NCBI GenBank assembly: GCA_050732635.1
Contig: JBOHRE010000015.1
Location: 1-45,966, forward strand
Direction of reading: 5' to 3'
DNA from: JBOHRE01 sp050732635
GTDB taxonomy: Bacteria > Gemmatimonadota > Gemmatimonadetes > Longimicrobiales > RSA9
Length of the DNA: 45,966 bases
Every line of letters begins with the position of its first letter. Position 1 is the first letter of the stretch. Under the pieces are notes generated by a model. The model was not told where the DNA came from. It saw only the letters and a program-made list of their open reading frames with translations, and did no database searches. The position numbers and the translations under genes are program-made. Below are positions 1-8,977 of this stretch, piece after piece.

Positions 1-967
1 CCGCGTCACCGAGGCCGCTGGGCGCGCGGCGCACCGCCCGCTCACCGAGCTCCAGGGTCTGCTCGCCCGGTCCGCGCAGTGCGGCCGCGGTCAGCTCCTC
101 GGCGGCATCGGCCGAGCGCTCCGCGAGCTGAACCAGGTCGTGCCTCGCCACGCGGACCTCGGCGTCCAGCATGGCCAGCGTCATCTCGCGATCCGACCGA
201 TAGCCGGTCGTTTCGCCCCGCTCGAGCTGGTTGCCAACGCCCTCGATCCGGATGCGCTGCTCGTCGAAGAAGACGCGCTGAAACTCGCCAGGCAGGCTCT
301 CGTCCGTCTGGTGGATCCAGCCGTCGAACAGCGTCAGGAACAGATCGGTACGCGCCTGGTTAAAAGCCATCTGTCCGCTGTCCGCGTAGATCGTGCGAAA
401 CCGATCCATGCCGCTGAGATCGAAGATCTCGATGTCCTGCAGCTCGTTCGTGACGGGGTCAATGTCGGCGGCGCGCAGATAGTAGCGCGTCTGGTAGTCA
501 CCCGTGCGGATCTCGTTGATGACCTGTTCCTTCAGCTCGAGTGTGGGGCTCTTGCGCGCGACATCGACGAGCAGGTTCGCGAGGCGGTGATTCGTCTCCG
601 GCAGCAGGTCATCCATGAACCAGATCATGCCGGCGCTCAGCACCGAGGCCGCGATTAGCAGCGGCACCATCAGCCGCACGAGGTTCACACCGCTGGCTTT
701 CAGCGCGGTGATCTCGTTCTCGGCCGCGAGCTGCGCGAAGGTGTACAGCACAGCCACCAGCACGGCCATGGGCACGGTCAGCGCCAGGGTGTGCGGCACC
801 GACAGCACGAAGACCTCGGCGATGACCCCGAACGGCAGGCCCTTGCCGGCGAGCTCCTGCAGGCGGCGCGCGATGGTGTTCACCAGCAGCACACCGGTCA
901 GTGTGCCGAGCGCGAACAGAAACGGGCCAATGTGCGCCCGGATCAGGTAACGTGTGAGAATCCGCAT
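1..967 (-). CDS. LptF/LptG family lipopolysaccharide export permease (partial)
   Basis: Read on the minus strand from ATG at 967, the frame stays open to the window edge (322 codons), so the C-terminus is missing. It starts MRILTRYLIRAHIGPFLFAL, the usual basic start and first membrane helix of YjgP/YjgQ permeases. More helices follow, then 'AAENEITALKASG', the cytoplasmic coupling region typical of LptF/LptG, and a periplasmic beta-jellyroll-like part ('TGDYQTRYYLRA'). Family members form the inner-membrane half of the LptB2FG transporter that extracts LPS-type lipids and passes them to LptC/LptA. I cannot tell LptF from LptG. A TTG(-35)/TATAGG(-10) promoter lies so close to the ATG that the mRNA is probably leaderless. 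It is divergent from the sprA-like gene. Confidence 0.9.
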   Translation of the reverse strand, partial: MRILTRYLIRAHIGPFLFALGTLTGVLLVNTIARRLQELAGKGLPFGVIAEVFVLSVPHTLALTVPMAVLVAVLYTFAQLAAENEITALKASGVNLVRLMVPLLIAASVLSAGMIWFMDDLLPETNHRLANLLVDVARKSPTLELKEQVINEIRTGDYQTRYYLRAADIDPVTNELQDIEIFDLSGMDRFRTIYADSGQMAFNQARTDLFLTLFDGWIHQTDESLPGEFQRVFFDEQRIRIEGVGNQLERGETTGYRSDREMTLAMLDAEVRVARHDLVQLAERSADAAEELTAAALRGPGEQTLELGERAVRRAPSGLGDA

Positions 968-972
968 CCGGT

Positions 973-1001
973 CCTATATTTCAACGTTCGCACTCGGACA
1001 A
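973..1001 (-). promoter_or_regulatory. Predicted sigma70-type promoter of lptF/G, leaderless geometry
   Basis: On the minus strand, TTGTCC (1001-996), a 17-bp spacer and TATAGG (978-973). Only five bases separate the -10 hexamer from the ATG at 967. Transcription would therefore start at or next to the start codon, and no Shine-Dalgarno sequence is present. Confidence 0.55.
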
Positions 1002-1084
1002 GCGGCTGTGGCGACGCTCGCGCCGCGCCTCACGCGGCCGCGCTCCTCTCGCATTCCCAGCTCGACACCGTGATTCACGGAGGC

Positions 1085-4000
1085 ATGCGCCCACGTCGGC
1101 ACCTGCTATGGCTGCTGCCGATCGCGATCGGCGCACCGTCACTCAGTGCGCAGCAGCCTGCTGCGCCGGCTTTCGCCGAGCGGACGGCACTGGCGACCGC
1201 GCCCGCCGACTCGCTGGCGCTGCGTCTGGGTCTGCGACGCCTGCCGCTGCCCTGGCCGATCGAGCTGGGCGACGCCGCCGAGCGCGCCACGTTCGCGTTG
1301 TGGAGCTTCGAGCACTGGATCGGCGTCCCACCCGCGTCGCGGCCACCGTCGCAGACACTGGCGGAGTCTACGCCGCCGGGCGCGGCATGGTTCCGGATAT
1401 GGGGCGGGCGCGGGGGTGACCTCGCGGCTGACACCGCGCTCACGGCCGACTCGCTCGTCATTGCGGCGGGCGAGTCGGGCCGCATCGGCGGGCTGGTCAC
1501 CGAGTACGCCGACATCGGCATGGTCGTCGAGGGGCGCTCGGAGCTGGGCGGCGCCTGGACGCGGTTCCAGCCGTGCGATCCGGCGTACCAGTTCCGCTGC
1601 GATCCCGGCCTCTTCCCGCAGCTCCGGCCGGACATGCAGTTCGGTGTGCGGGTCGGCGGCACGATATCCGAGCGCATTCATGTCGACGTCGACTACGACC
1701 AGCGTCGCGAGTTCGATGCGGCGAACAACATCAACGTCTTCTACCAGGGCTTGGAGGGCGAGCTGCTGCAGCGCGTGGAGGTGGGCGACGTCGCGATCCG
1801 ACTGCCCGCCTCGCGTTATCTGACCGAAGGCGTGCCGGGCGGGAACTTCGGCTTTCGCGCGCTGCTCGAGAGCGATGCGTTCAGTCTCGAGACCGTCTTC
1901 GCGCAGCAGAACGGCGACATCACCTCGCGCGAGTTTCGACTCGGTGGTGTCGGCGGGCCGGGCGACTTCGGCGCCCCGGGCGCGGGTCCCGGCCTGGTAC
2001 AGAGCGCGCAGCTGGCGCTGGATGACGGCGATTACGTGCGCGGTCAATTCTTCTTCGTGCTCGACCCGCGCGCCCTGAGCGACTACCCGCAGGTCGACGT
2101 CCTCGCGCTGCAGCTCGCGGCGGCACCCGCGGCGCTGCGGCCGGCGGATGAGGGCTCGATCATCCTGTATCGTGACGAGCGGCCGTCGCTCACCAACCCC
2201 GAGCAGCAGGCGCAGCTCGGCTACTTCCTCGCGCAGGCACGGAGCGCAGACGGCACGCAGCGGCACAGCGGTCTGTTCCGTCGCATGGTGCCGGGCGACG
2301 ATTACGGCGTTCATTCGAGCGGGTTGTGGCTGACGCTGCGCTCACCACTGCGCGCCGATGAGGCGCTGGCTGTCGCGTACGTGACGGCGAGCGGAGACAC
2401 GGTCGGCACGCCGGACGCCGAGCGCCGCGCGACCGGGACCTCGCCGCTGCTGCGGCTGCTCCGCGGGCCGGCGACGCAGCACCAGCCGGGTCAGCCGACC
2501 TGGGAGCTGGAGCTGCACAACGTTTACCGCGTCGACGCGTCGCCGCAGATCGACGCGAACGAGGTGAAGCTGGCCATCTCGCTGGGCGAGCTGGCTGCCG
2601 GCCGCAGCTTCGCGGCGTTCGAGGGGCGCCAGATCCCGCTCGTCCGACTGTTCGGCATGGACGAGGAGTCGCCGCGCGAGACACTCGATGCAACACGCGT
2701 GTACCAGCCCGGCGCCGGTGGGGCACCCGGCTCGACCGCGAGCGGCCCGCGCGGGACCTTCGTGGTGTTCCCGACATTGCGGCCGTTCGCCGAGCCGCCG
2801 GGCACGTCGGAGCTGACCGTGGACCAAGCGGCGGTGGCGCTGGGTGGCGACGCGAACGTCGCGATCTACGACGAGCCCGACCCCGCGCGTCGCGAGGCCG
2901 GCACGCGCTTCCGCCTGACACTCGAGTACCCCGTGCAGGTGGATGGGGGCATCACCTCGTTCAGCCTCGGCGCCTTCGGCATTCGCGAGGGCAGTGAGCG
3001 GATCACCGTGGATGGTGTCCCGCTACGGCGCGGCGTCGACTACACGATCGATTACGACCTGGGTATGGTCACGCTGCTCGCGGCCGACGCGGCGCTGGGT
3101 GGCAATCCGAACGCGGAGATCCGCGCGACCTGGGAGCAGAAGGCCGCGTTCGACGTCGCGCCCACCACGCTGGTCGGCGTCAATGCGGCGTACGATCTGG
3201 GCGAGCGCGGCGCGCTCGGCTTCGTCGGGCTCTACCGCGCGGAGAAGACGCTGCAGACGCGGCCGCAACTCGGACTCGAGCCCGGTCGCGTGCTGCTCGG
3301 CGGGGTCAGCGGCACGGTCGATCTCGGCGGCGGCTGGCTCGACAACGCGCTCGGGGCGCTGCCGGTGCGCCGCGAGCCGGATGCGACGTCGTCGCTGCGG
3401 CTGACCGGCGAGCTCGCACTCTCGCTGCCCGACCCGAACACGGGCGGCGCGACCTTCCTCGATGACTTCGAGGCCTCCGACGCGGTGCCACTCTCACTGG
3501 ACCGCCGGAACTGGCGCCTCGGCTCGCGCCCCGAGCTGACCACGGGCGCCGAAGGGACGCTGCCCGAGCCGCTCGACGTCGCCACTGCGGCGCCGCTCGT
3601 CTGGCAGCACGACTACTCGATCGACGGCAACGTGGTCGGTGCGCAGCGGCCTTCGGTGATCGACCGCCAGATCCGCGTCGCCGGCGCCGAGATCCCCGAG
3701 CCGGTGATGTACGTGACATTTGGGGCTGGGGCTGGGGCTGGGGCCGAGGCACCGCATGGTTGGCGGGCGTTCACGACCGTGCTGGCGACGACCGGTCGGG
3801 ATCTGTCGCAGACGGAGTTCCTGGAGTTCTACGCGGCGGCGCCGGAGGGACGCGAGCTGGCGCTCGTGCTCGATCTTGGAACCGTGTCCGAGGACGCCTT
3901 CCATTTCGACGAGACGGGCGCGACGAATGGCGTCTACCCCGACGGCGAGCCGTGGGGGCTCGGCCTGCTGGATGAGGAGGCATCGCTGGCCGCTGGCGAG

Positions 4001-7000
4001 GTCTGGGGCGAGTCGCACGACCAGCGCGGACTCTGGAACCGGGACTGCCGAGCGGAGCCGGGGCAGACGTACCCGCTGGGTGATCCCCGCGCGAACTGTG
4101 CGCAGAGTAATGGACTGGTCGACACCGAGGACCTGGACGGCAACGGTTTCCTCGACGCGGCCGACGGCGCGCACTTCCGTTATGTCGTACCGCTGGATCG
4201 CGTGTCGCGTTACCTGGTCCGCGGGCGGGATCAGACCGGCACGCAGTTCCAGCTCTATCGCATCCCGCTGCGCGACGCGGCGGCCGCCGGGCTGAACGGC
4301 GCGGGGCCGGCCACCCTGCGCTCGGTGAAACACCTGCGCGTGACGGTCGCGGGCGACGTCGCAGCGCGTAGCACGATCGAGCTCGCGCGCCTGCGCCTGG
4401 TCGGCTCGCGCTACACGAAGCGAGCGGGCGATGGCGTGCTGGCCGGGCTGATCGAGGATCGGCCGGGATCCGGCGCCGGCCTCACGCGCGTGCACATCGG
4501 ACCGGTCAGCCGGCTCACGGATGGTGCGGCGTACAGCTCGCCGCCGGGCGTGCAGGACCAGCTCCAGGATCCGACCATCGCCTTCGGCGCGACTGGCGTC
4601 GAGTTCAACGAGAAGTCGTTGCGCATCGGTTTCGAGACGCTGGAGGCCGGCGATCGCGCCGAGGCCTACTTCCGCTACCCGCAGCAGCCGCGCGACTTCC
4701 TCGCCTACCGCGAGCTGCGGCTGTGGAGCGTGCAGCCGCGCGGCGGCGCGACGGCCGACGAGCTGCGGCTGGTGCTCAAGGTCGGTACGGATGAACGCAA
4801 CTACTACCTGTGGCAGGGGCCGCTGCAGCGCGCGCCCGGTGCGAACGTGGTGCCGGAGGACTGGCTGCCGGAGCGGTCGATCGACTTCGAGCGCTGGTTC
4901 GCGCTGCGTGCCGAGGCCGAGCGGGTCCTGGCCGAGCGCGGCTTCGCGACCGGCCTCGAGGCGCTGACGGTGTGGAGCGAGGACAGCACGTACGCGGTCG
5001 TGCTGGACGACCGTTCGCGCGCGCCGAACCTCGCCGCGGTACGGGAGATCTCCTTCGCGGTCTACAACGCCGGTGCGCTGGCGGCGAGCGGCGAGGTCTG
5101 GATCGACGAGCTGCGGCTCGGCGGCGGCGTGACCGATCCCAGCGGCGCGGGCCACCTGAACCTTGCGTTCGATGATGGCGGCTTCATCAGCGGCAGCGCA
5201 TCACTGGCGGGCCGCGGCGCGCTCTACCGCCAGCTCGGTCAGAGCGCGCCGTATCAGTCGGCGGGCGACCTCGAGCTGAGCGCGACCGCGCAGCTCGGCC
5301 GCGTGCTGCCGGAGCATTGGGGACTCGATGCGCCGATCACGGTGCAGCTCGGCCGAGCGGGGCTCGACCCGCTGTTCGTCGAGCGCAGCGATCTGCGCGC
5401 CGACCGGCTCGGCGACCTGCGCCCGAGCGGCGCCGGACACACCCGCGTCGGCATGACGCTGCGGCGGGCGACGCCGCTGGACAACCGGCTGCTCGGCCTG
5501 TTCCTGGACGGCGCCGCGCTGCGCCTGAACTGGGCCAGTGCCACGACGGACCGGCTGATCTCCGCCGAGCGGACCCGGGCCTTCGATGCGGGCCTCAGCT
5601 ACGGCTATCGCCCGCAGTCGCGCACGCTCGATATCACGCCCGGCTTCATCGAAGACCTGCTCGACGGTATCACGCCGGCCGGGCTCCAGGGCTCCGAGCT
5701 GTTCCAGCGGCTGCGCGCCGCGGAGCTGCGTTGGAGCGCCGAGGACATCGCCTTCTCGACGACCTACCGGGGCGGCCAGAGCAGCGCGTTCCGCTACGCT
5801 GGCATCCTCGAGGGCCAGGGTCAGGATCTGCCGCCGGTGCGTGCGCCGCGCGAGCGACTCGACAATCAGCTTCGCCTGGCGTTGCGGCCCTTCGCCTCGC
5901 TCGGCGGCGGCATCGATGTCCGCGCAGGACGCGACCTGCTGCCCACCGCCCAGGCGTCGGGTGGCAGGCTGCAACAGGATGCAATTGCGCGCGAGCGCGC
6001 GCGCGTCGGCGGTCTCGACCTGGGCTGGGAGCGCGACCGCGCGATCGACAGCCGCCTGGATTTCAGGCCCACCATCGCCGACTGGATCCGGCCGTCGCTG
6101 TCCTGGCGCGGCCGCTACCGCACGGCCCAGACCCCATCGCTGCTCGAGATCGAGGTTCTCGGCACTGACACCAGTGCGCTCATGATGCGCGGCTGGCAGG
6201 GCGAGCGGCAGCTCACGCGCGGCATCGAGATCGTCCCGGACGCGGTGTGGGGCGGGGGCGGGCGCGGGGGGGAGACCGATCCCGATTCCGTTCCCGCTGC
6301 CGGTTTGCTGGCGCGCGTCACCCGCGCGATCCAGCCGATCCAGCTGTCCTGGCAGTCGTCGGTGTCATCTCGCTTCGAGCGCGAGACCGAGGCGCCGGGG
6401 CTCGGCTATCAGCTCGGCTGGGGTGACTTCGAGGCGTTTCGCAGGATCCGCGGCGACACGGCCGTGGCGGCGCTGCTACGTGAGCGCTTCCGCGCCGCGA
6501 CGGGCGTTCGTATGCCGCTCGGCCTGCTGCTCGAGGCGGCATACACGAAAGGCGACGCGCGCGCCGCGAACCTGCGGGGCGGCTCGCTCGATCAGGACGA
6601 GCGCATCTGGCCCGACCTGCTGCTGGCCTGGACGCAGCTGCCGGTGCCCGGCTGGCTCGCGGGCGTCGTGCGCAACGCGTCGGTGTCCGCAGGGTATCAG
6701 CGGACCGAGCGCGCCGACCTGCTGCACGGCGGCCAGGGCGAGCGGCGCGGCCGCGACGAGCACAGTGTGCCGCTCCAGCTGTCGATCGGGCTGGGGTCTT
6801 CTCTCGTCGCCTCGTACACCGGTGCGCTGCGGCGGGGTGAGGGCTTCGACGCCACCGGCATGACCGAGAGCGACGCGACGGGTCACGCGCTACAGCTCAC
6901 CGGCTCCCTCGCGGCGCCCACCGCGCTGCGCGGCCGCGTCGACGCGCCGTTTCGGCTCTCCTTGAATTACCGCTACGAGGCCGATCGCGAGTGCCGACTG

Positions 7001-7213
7001 CGCGTGCTCGCCGGCGACGCCTGCGCCCCGTTCATCGATCAGCTCCATCGGGCGTTGCAGATGACGCTCGAAACGACCCTCTCCGATCTGGACGTCGGCA
7101 TCCAGATGAGCTACAACGATCGCCAGAGCTACATTGGCACGCGCGGCGGCACGACGCAGTTCCAGCTCGGTATTTTCGGCCAGTTCCGATTCGAGGCAGG
7201 CCAGCTCAGATGA
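1085..7213 (+). CDS. sprA: SprA-like cell-surface/translocon protein
   Basis: A 2042-residue protein. I chose ATG 1085 because it gives a good signal peptide (MRPRRHLLWLLPIAIGAPSL, cleavage near SAQQ) and follows GGAGG, though only one base away; GTG 1070 is an alternative. The recognisable hallmark is 'FLDDFEASDAVPLSLDRRNW' near residue 790, matching the 'IDDFEGS...W' region of Bacteroidota SprA. The rest is long beta-strand-rich sequence ending in a strand pattern ('FQLGIFGQFRFEAG'), as expected of a giant outer-membrane barrel. In Flavobacterium, SprA is the type IX secretion translocon (about 2400 aa); this copy is somewhat shorter. A GGGGCT hexamer run near 3721-3748 encodes a Gly-Ala stretch. 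Its stop overlaps the next gene (ATGA), so the two are likely co-translated. Homology is fairly sure; a working T9SS is inference. Confidence 0.8.
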   Translation: MRPRRHLLWLLPIAIGAPSLSAQQPAAPAFAERTALATAPADSLALRLGLRRLPLPWPIELGDAAERATFALWSFEHWIGVPPASRPPSQTLAESTPPGAAWFRIWGGRGGDLAADTALTADSLVIAAGESGRIGGLVTEYADIGMVVEGRSELGGAWTRFQPCDPAYQFRCDPGLFPQLRPDMQFGVRVGGTISERIHVDVDYDQRREFDAANNINVFYQGLEGELLQRVEVGDVAIRLPASRYLTEGVPGGNFGFRALLESDAFSLETVFAQQNGDITSREFRLGGVGGPGDFGAPGAGPGLVQSAQLALDDGDYVRGQFFFVLDPRALSDYPQVDVLALQLAAAPAALRPADEGSIILYRDERPSLTNPEQQAQLGYFLAQARSADGTQRHSGLFRRMVPGDDYGVHSSGLWLTLRSPLRADEALAVAYVTASGDTVGTPDAERRATGTSPLLRLLRGPATQHQPGQPTWELELHNVYRVDASPQIDANEVKLAISLGELAAGRSFAAFEGRQIPLVRLFGMDEESPRETLDATRVYQPGAGGAPGSTASGPRGTFVVFPTLRPFAEPPGTSELTVDQAAVALGGDANVAIYDEPDPARREAGTRFRLTLEYPVQVDGGITSFSLGAFGIREGSERITVDGVPLRRGVDYTIDYDLGMVTLLAADAALGGNPNAEIRATWEQKAAFDVAPTTLVGVNAAYDLGERGALGFVGLYRAEKTLQTRPQLGLEPGRVLLGGVSGTVDLGGGWLDNALGALPVRREPDATSSLRLTGELALSLPDPNTGGATFLDDFEASDAVPLSLDRRNWRLGSRPELTTGAEGTLPEPLDVATAAPLVWQHDYSIDGNVVGAQRPSVIDRQIRVAGAEIPEPVMYVTFGAGAGAGAEAPHGWRAFTTVLATTGRDLSQTEFLEFYAAAPEGRELALVLDLGTVSEDAFHFDETGATNGVYPDGEPWGLGLLDEEASLAAGEVWGESHDQRGLWNRDCRAEPGQTYPLGDPRANCAQSNGLVDTEDLDGNGFLDAADGAHFRYVVPLDRVSRYLVRGRDQTGTQFQLYRIPLRDAAAAGLNGAGPATLRSVKHLRVTVAGDVAARSTIELARLRLVGSRYTKRAGDGVLAGLIEDRPGSGAGLTRVHIGPVSRLTDGAAYSSPPGVQDQLQDPTIAFGATGVEFNEKSLRIGFETLEAGDRAEAYFRYPQQPRDFLAYRELRLWSVQPRGGATADELRLVLKVGTDERNYYLWQGPLQRAPGANVVPEDWLPERSIDFERWFALRAEAERVLAERGFATGLEALTVWSEDSTYAVVLDDRSRAPNLAAVREISFAVYNAGALAASGEVWIDELRLGGGVTDPSGAGHLNLAFDDGGFISGSASLAGRGALYRQLGQSAPYQSAGDLELSATAQLGRVLPEHWGLDAPITVQLGRAGLDPLFVERSDLRADRLGDLRPSGAGHTRVGMTLRRATPLDNRLLGLFLDGAALRLNWASATTDRLISAERTRAFDAGLSYGYRPQSRTLDITPGFIEDLLDGITPAGLQGSELFQRLRAAELRWSAEDIAFSTTYRGGQSSAFRYAGILEGQGQDLPPVRAPRERLDNQLRLALRPFASLGGGIDVRAGRDLLPTAQASGGRLQQDAIARERARVGGLDLGWERDRAIDSRLDFRPTIADWIRPSLSWRGRYRTAQTPSLLEIEVLGTDTSALMMRGWQGERQLTRGIEIVPDAVWGGGGRGGETDPDSVPAAGLLARVTRAIQPIQLSWQSSVSSRFERETEAPGLGYQLGWGDFEAFRRIRGDTAVAALLRERFRAATGVRMPLGLLLEAAYTKGDARAANLRGGSLDQDERIWPDLLLAWTQLPVPGWLAGVVRNASVSAGYQRTERADLLHGGQGERRGRDEHSVPLQLSIGLGSSLVASYTGALRRGEGFDATGMTESDATGHALQLTGSLAAPTALRGRVDAPFRLSLNYRYEADRECRLRVLAGDACAPFIDQLHRALQMTLETTLSDLDVGIQMSYNDRQSYIGTRGGTTQFQLGIFGQFRFEAGQLR
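3721..3748 (+). repeat. GGGGCT hexanucleotide microsatellite inside the sprA-like gene
   Basis: About four perfect copies of GGGGCT give a Gly-Ala repeat in the protein. The unit length is a multiple of three, so copy-number change would lengthen or shorten the protein without breaking the frame. Confidence 0.7.
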
Positions 7214-8235
7214 TGAGGATGCTCAGGATGCGCGCGGCGACCGCGTCGCCCGGAGATGGCCGCGGCCACGACCCTCGCGCATCCCGCGGGATCGCGGCGC
7301 TCGTCCTGGCCATGCTGGCCGCGCTGGCCGCCGCATCCTGCGGTACCAGCAATGGCAGTGAGAATGGCGCGCGGACCGGCAGAGTCAGCGCGCCCGGGCC
7401 GGAGTTCGACGCCGAGGCCGCCTTCGAGCTGCTGCGCCGGCAGGTCGCGTTCGGCCCGCGCGTGCCCGGCAGCGCGCCGCACCGCGCCCAGCTCGAGTGG
7501 ATGGTGGAATACCTGCGCGAGCGTGCCGATACGGTGTGGGTCCAGGCGTTCACGCACCGCCGGCCCGACGGTGACACCGTGCCGATGGCCAACGTGGTCG
7601 CAGGCTTCCGCCCGGATGCCGACGCGCGCATCCTGCTGCTCGCGCACTGGGACACGCGGCCGACGGCCGACCAGGACCCCGACCCGGCGCGACGCGACCA
7701 GCCGATCGACGGCGCCAACGACGGTGCGAGCGGCACCGCCGTCCTGTTGCAACTGGCCGATGTCCTGTCTCGCCATTCTCCGCCGATCGGCGTCGACCTA
7801 CTCTTCACCGACGGCGAGGACTTCGGCGCCCACGATGAGATGTACCTCGGCGCCAGCTACTTCGCGGCCAACCAGCCGCCCGGCTACCCGCCACTCTACG
7901 GCATCCTGATCGACATGGTAGGCGACCGCGATCCGCTCTTTCCGATCGAATCCAGCTCGGTGTACTACGCGCCCGAGGTCGTCGACCGCGTCTGGACCCT
8001 GGCCGAGGACATCGGCTACGGCCGCTATTTCCCGCGACGCGAGGCCGGCAGCGTCGGCGACGACCACATCCCGCTCAATGAAGCGGGCATCCGCACCATC
8101 GACATCATCGACTTCGAGTACGGCCCGAACCACCGCTACTGGCACACGCACCAGGACGTCATCGAGAACACCTCGCCGACCGGGCTGAAAGCGGTCGGCC
8201 AGGTACTCACCGCGCTGGTGTTCCGCGGCGGCTGA
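7210..8235 (+). CDS. M28-family / glutaminyl-peptide cyclotransferase-like lipoprotein
   Basis: A 341-residue protein starting at ATG 7210, overlapping the sprA-like stop by four bases. The N-terminus is basic, then has one hydrophobic helix ending in a lipobox-like 'LAAASC', so it is probably an envelope lipoprotein. Zinc-peptidase motifs are in order: 'LLLAHWDTRP' (His, Asp), 'DGANDGASG' (bridging Asp), 'LLFTDGEDFG' (acidic pair), 'IDMVGD' and 'YWHTHQD' (C-terminal His). The acidic pair and the ending 'YWHTHQDVIENTSP' resemble glutaminyl-peptide cyclotransferases, which cyclise N-terminal Gln. An aminopeptidase role is the alternative. N-terminal pyroglutamate formation is known on T9SS cargo in Bacteroidota, so its coupling to a SprA-like gene is suggestive, but that link is inference. 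Confidence 0.85.
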   Translation: MMRMLRMRAATASPGDGRGHDPRASRGIAALVLAMLAALAAASCGTSNGSENGARTGRVSAPGPEFDAEAAFELLRRQVAFGPRVPGSAPHRAQLEWMVEYLRERADTVWVQAFTHRRPDGDTVPMANVVAGFRPDADARILLLAHWDTRPTADQDPDPARRDQPIDGANDGASGTAVLLQLADVLSRHSPPIGVDLLFTDGEDFGAHDEMYLGASYFAANQPPGYPPLYGILIDMVGDRDPLFPIESSSVYYAPEVVDRVWTLAEDIGYGRYFPRREAGSVGDDHIPLNEAGIRTIDIIDFEYGPNHRYWHTHQDVIENTSPTGLKAVGQVLTALVFRGG

Positions 8236-8888
8236 TGGGCCTGACCGGCGACGAGGTCCGCGCTCTCGGCCTGATCGCGCTGCTGCTCGGCCTCTCCGCG
8301 TTCGCCCGCCTGCGCTACAGCGGTCCGGTCGTCGAGACCACCGCCAGCGCCGTTTCCATCGATTCACTCGAGGCCGCCAGCGCGCTGGCGCGCGCCGAGG
8401 CCGACGCCCGCGCCCGACCGCTGGGACACGGCGAGCGCATCGACATCAACCGGGCCGGTACCATAGAGATCGACCGGCTGCCTCGCGTCGGCCCCGCGCT
8501 GGCCCGACGCATCGTCGACGACCGTGACGCTGCCGGACCGTTCCGCGGGCCCGCCGACCTCACGCGCGTGCACGGCATCGGCGATGTCACCGCCCGCCGG
8601 CTCGCACCGCACCTCAGCTTCGGTGCCGTCGCACCGGCGCCGACCCCAGCGGCACCGGCCCGAACGCCCCTGGCCCCGCCCACCGCTCTGGCGGGCGTCG
8701 ACCTGAACACCGCGACCCCGCCGGAGCTCGAATCGCTGCCCGGCATCGGGCCTGCACTGGCGCGGCGCATCGTCGCCCACCGCGACTCGATCCGCCGGTT
8801 CGGCAGCATCGACCAGCTGCTCGACGTGCCCGGCATCGGGCCGGTCGTACTGGGCCGGATCCGGGACCGACTTCGGGTTATCCCTTGA
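8235..8888 (+). CDS. ComEA-like protein with two helix-hairpin-helix domains
   Basis: A 217-residue protein whose ATG shares one base with the preceding stop (TGATG). Residues about 8-26 form one membrane helix ('LGLIALLLGLSAFARL'). Two HhH-type DNA-binding repeats follow: 'IDINRAGTIEIDRLPRVGPA' near residues 72-91, and 'VDLNTATPPELESLPGIGPA' near 155-174. Each continues with 'LARRIV' and a second 'G-I-G' hairpin. An Ala/Pro linker joins them. ComEA proteins bind incoming double-stranded DNA at the membrane during transformation and usually carry one HhH unit of this kind, so the duplication is notable. The pilus motor genes just downstream fit a DNA-uptake role. No comEC gene is in the window. 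Confidence 0.85.
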   Translation: MGLTGDEVRALGLIALLLGLSAFARLRYSGPVVETTASAVSIDSLEAASALARAEADARARPLGHGERIDINRAGTIEIDRLPRVGPALARRIVDDRDAAGPFRGPADLTRVHGIGDVTARRLAPHLSFGAVAPAPTPAAPARTPLAPPTALAGVDLNTATPPELESLPGIGPALARRIVAHRDSIRRFGSIDQLLDVPGIGPVVLGRIRDRLRVIP

Positions 8889-8913
8889 CCCGGCGACCGT
8901 TTGGGAATAACAT
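8885..8913 (+). promoter_or_regulatory. Predicted promoter of the pilBTC operon
   Basis: TTGACC (8885-8890), a 17-bp spacer and TAACAT (8908-8913). The -35 matches five of six consensus bases and overlaps the ComEA-like stop codon. A start near 8920 leaves a leader of about 58 nt before pilB. Confidence 0.5.
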
Positions 8914-8977
8914 CCTTCCCTCACCTCCCCGATATATCATCCGTTCCCCGCCGGGCGGCCCCCGGCTTTCTTAGAGT

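Noticed and set aside
79..950. Plus-strand frames over the left end.
   Set aside because: The minus strand encodes a clear LptF/LptG protein over the same bases.
3494..5155. Long open frames (up to 553 codons) antisense to the sprA-like gene, and a 762-codon one antisense to pilBTC (10438-12726).
   Set aside because: High GC makes long chance frames. These are Arg/Asp/Leu-rich with no motifs, opposite well-supported genes.
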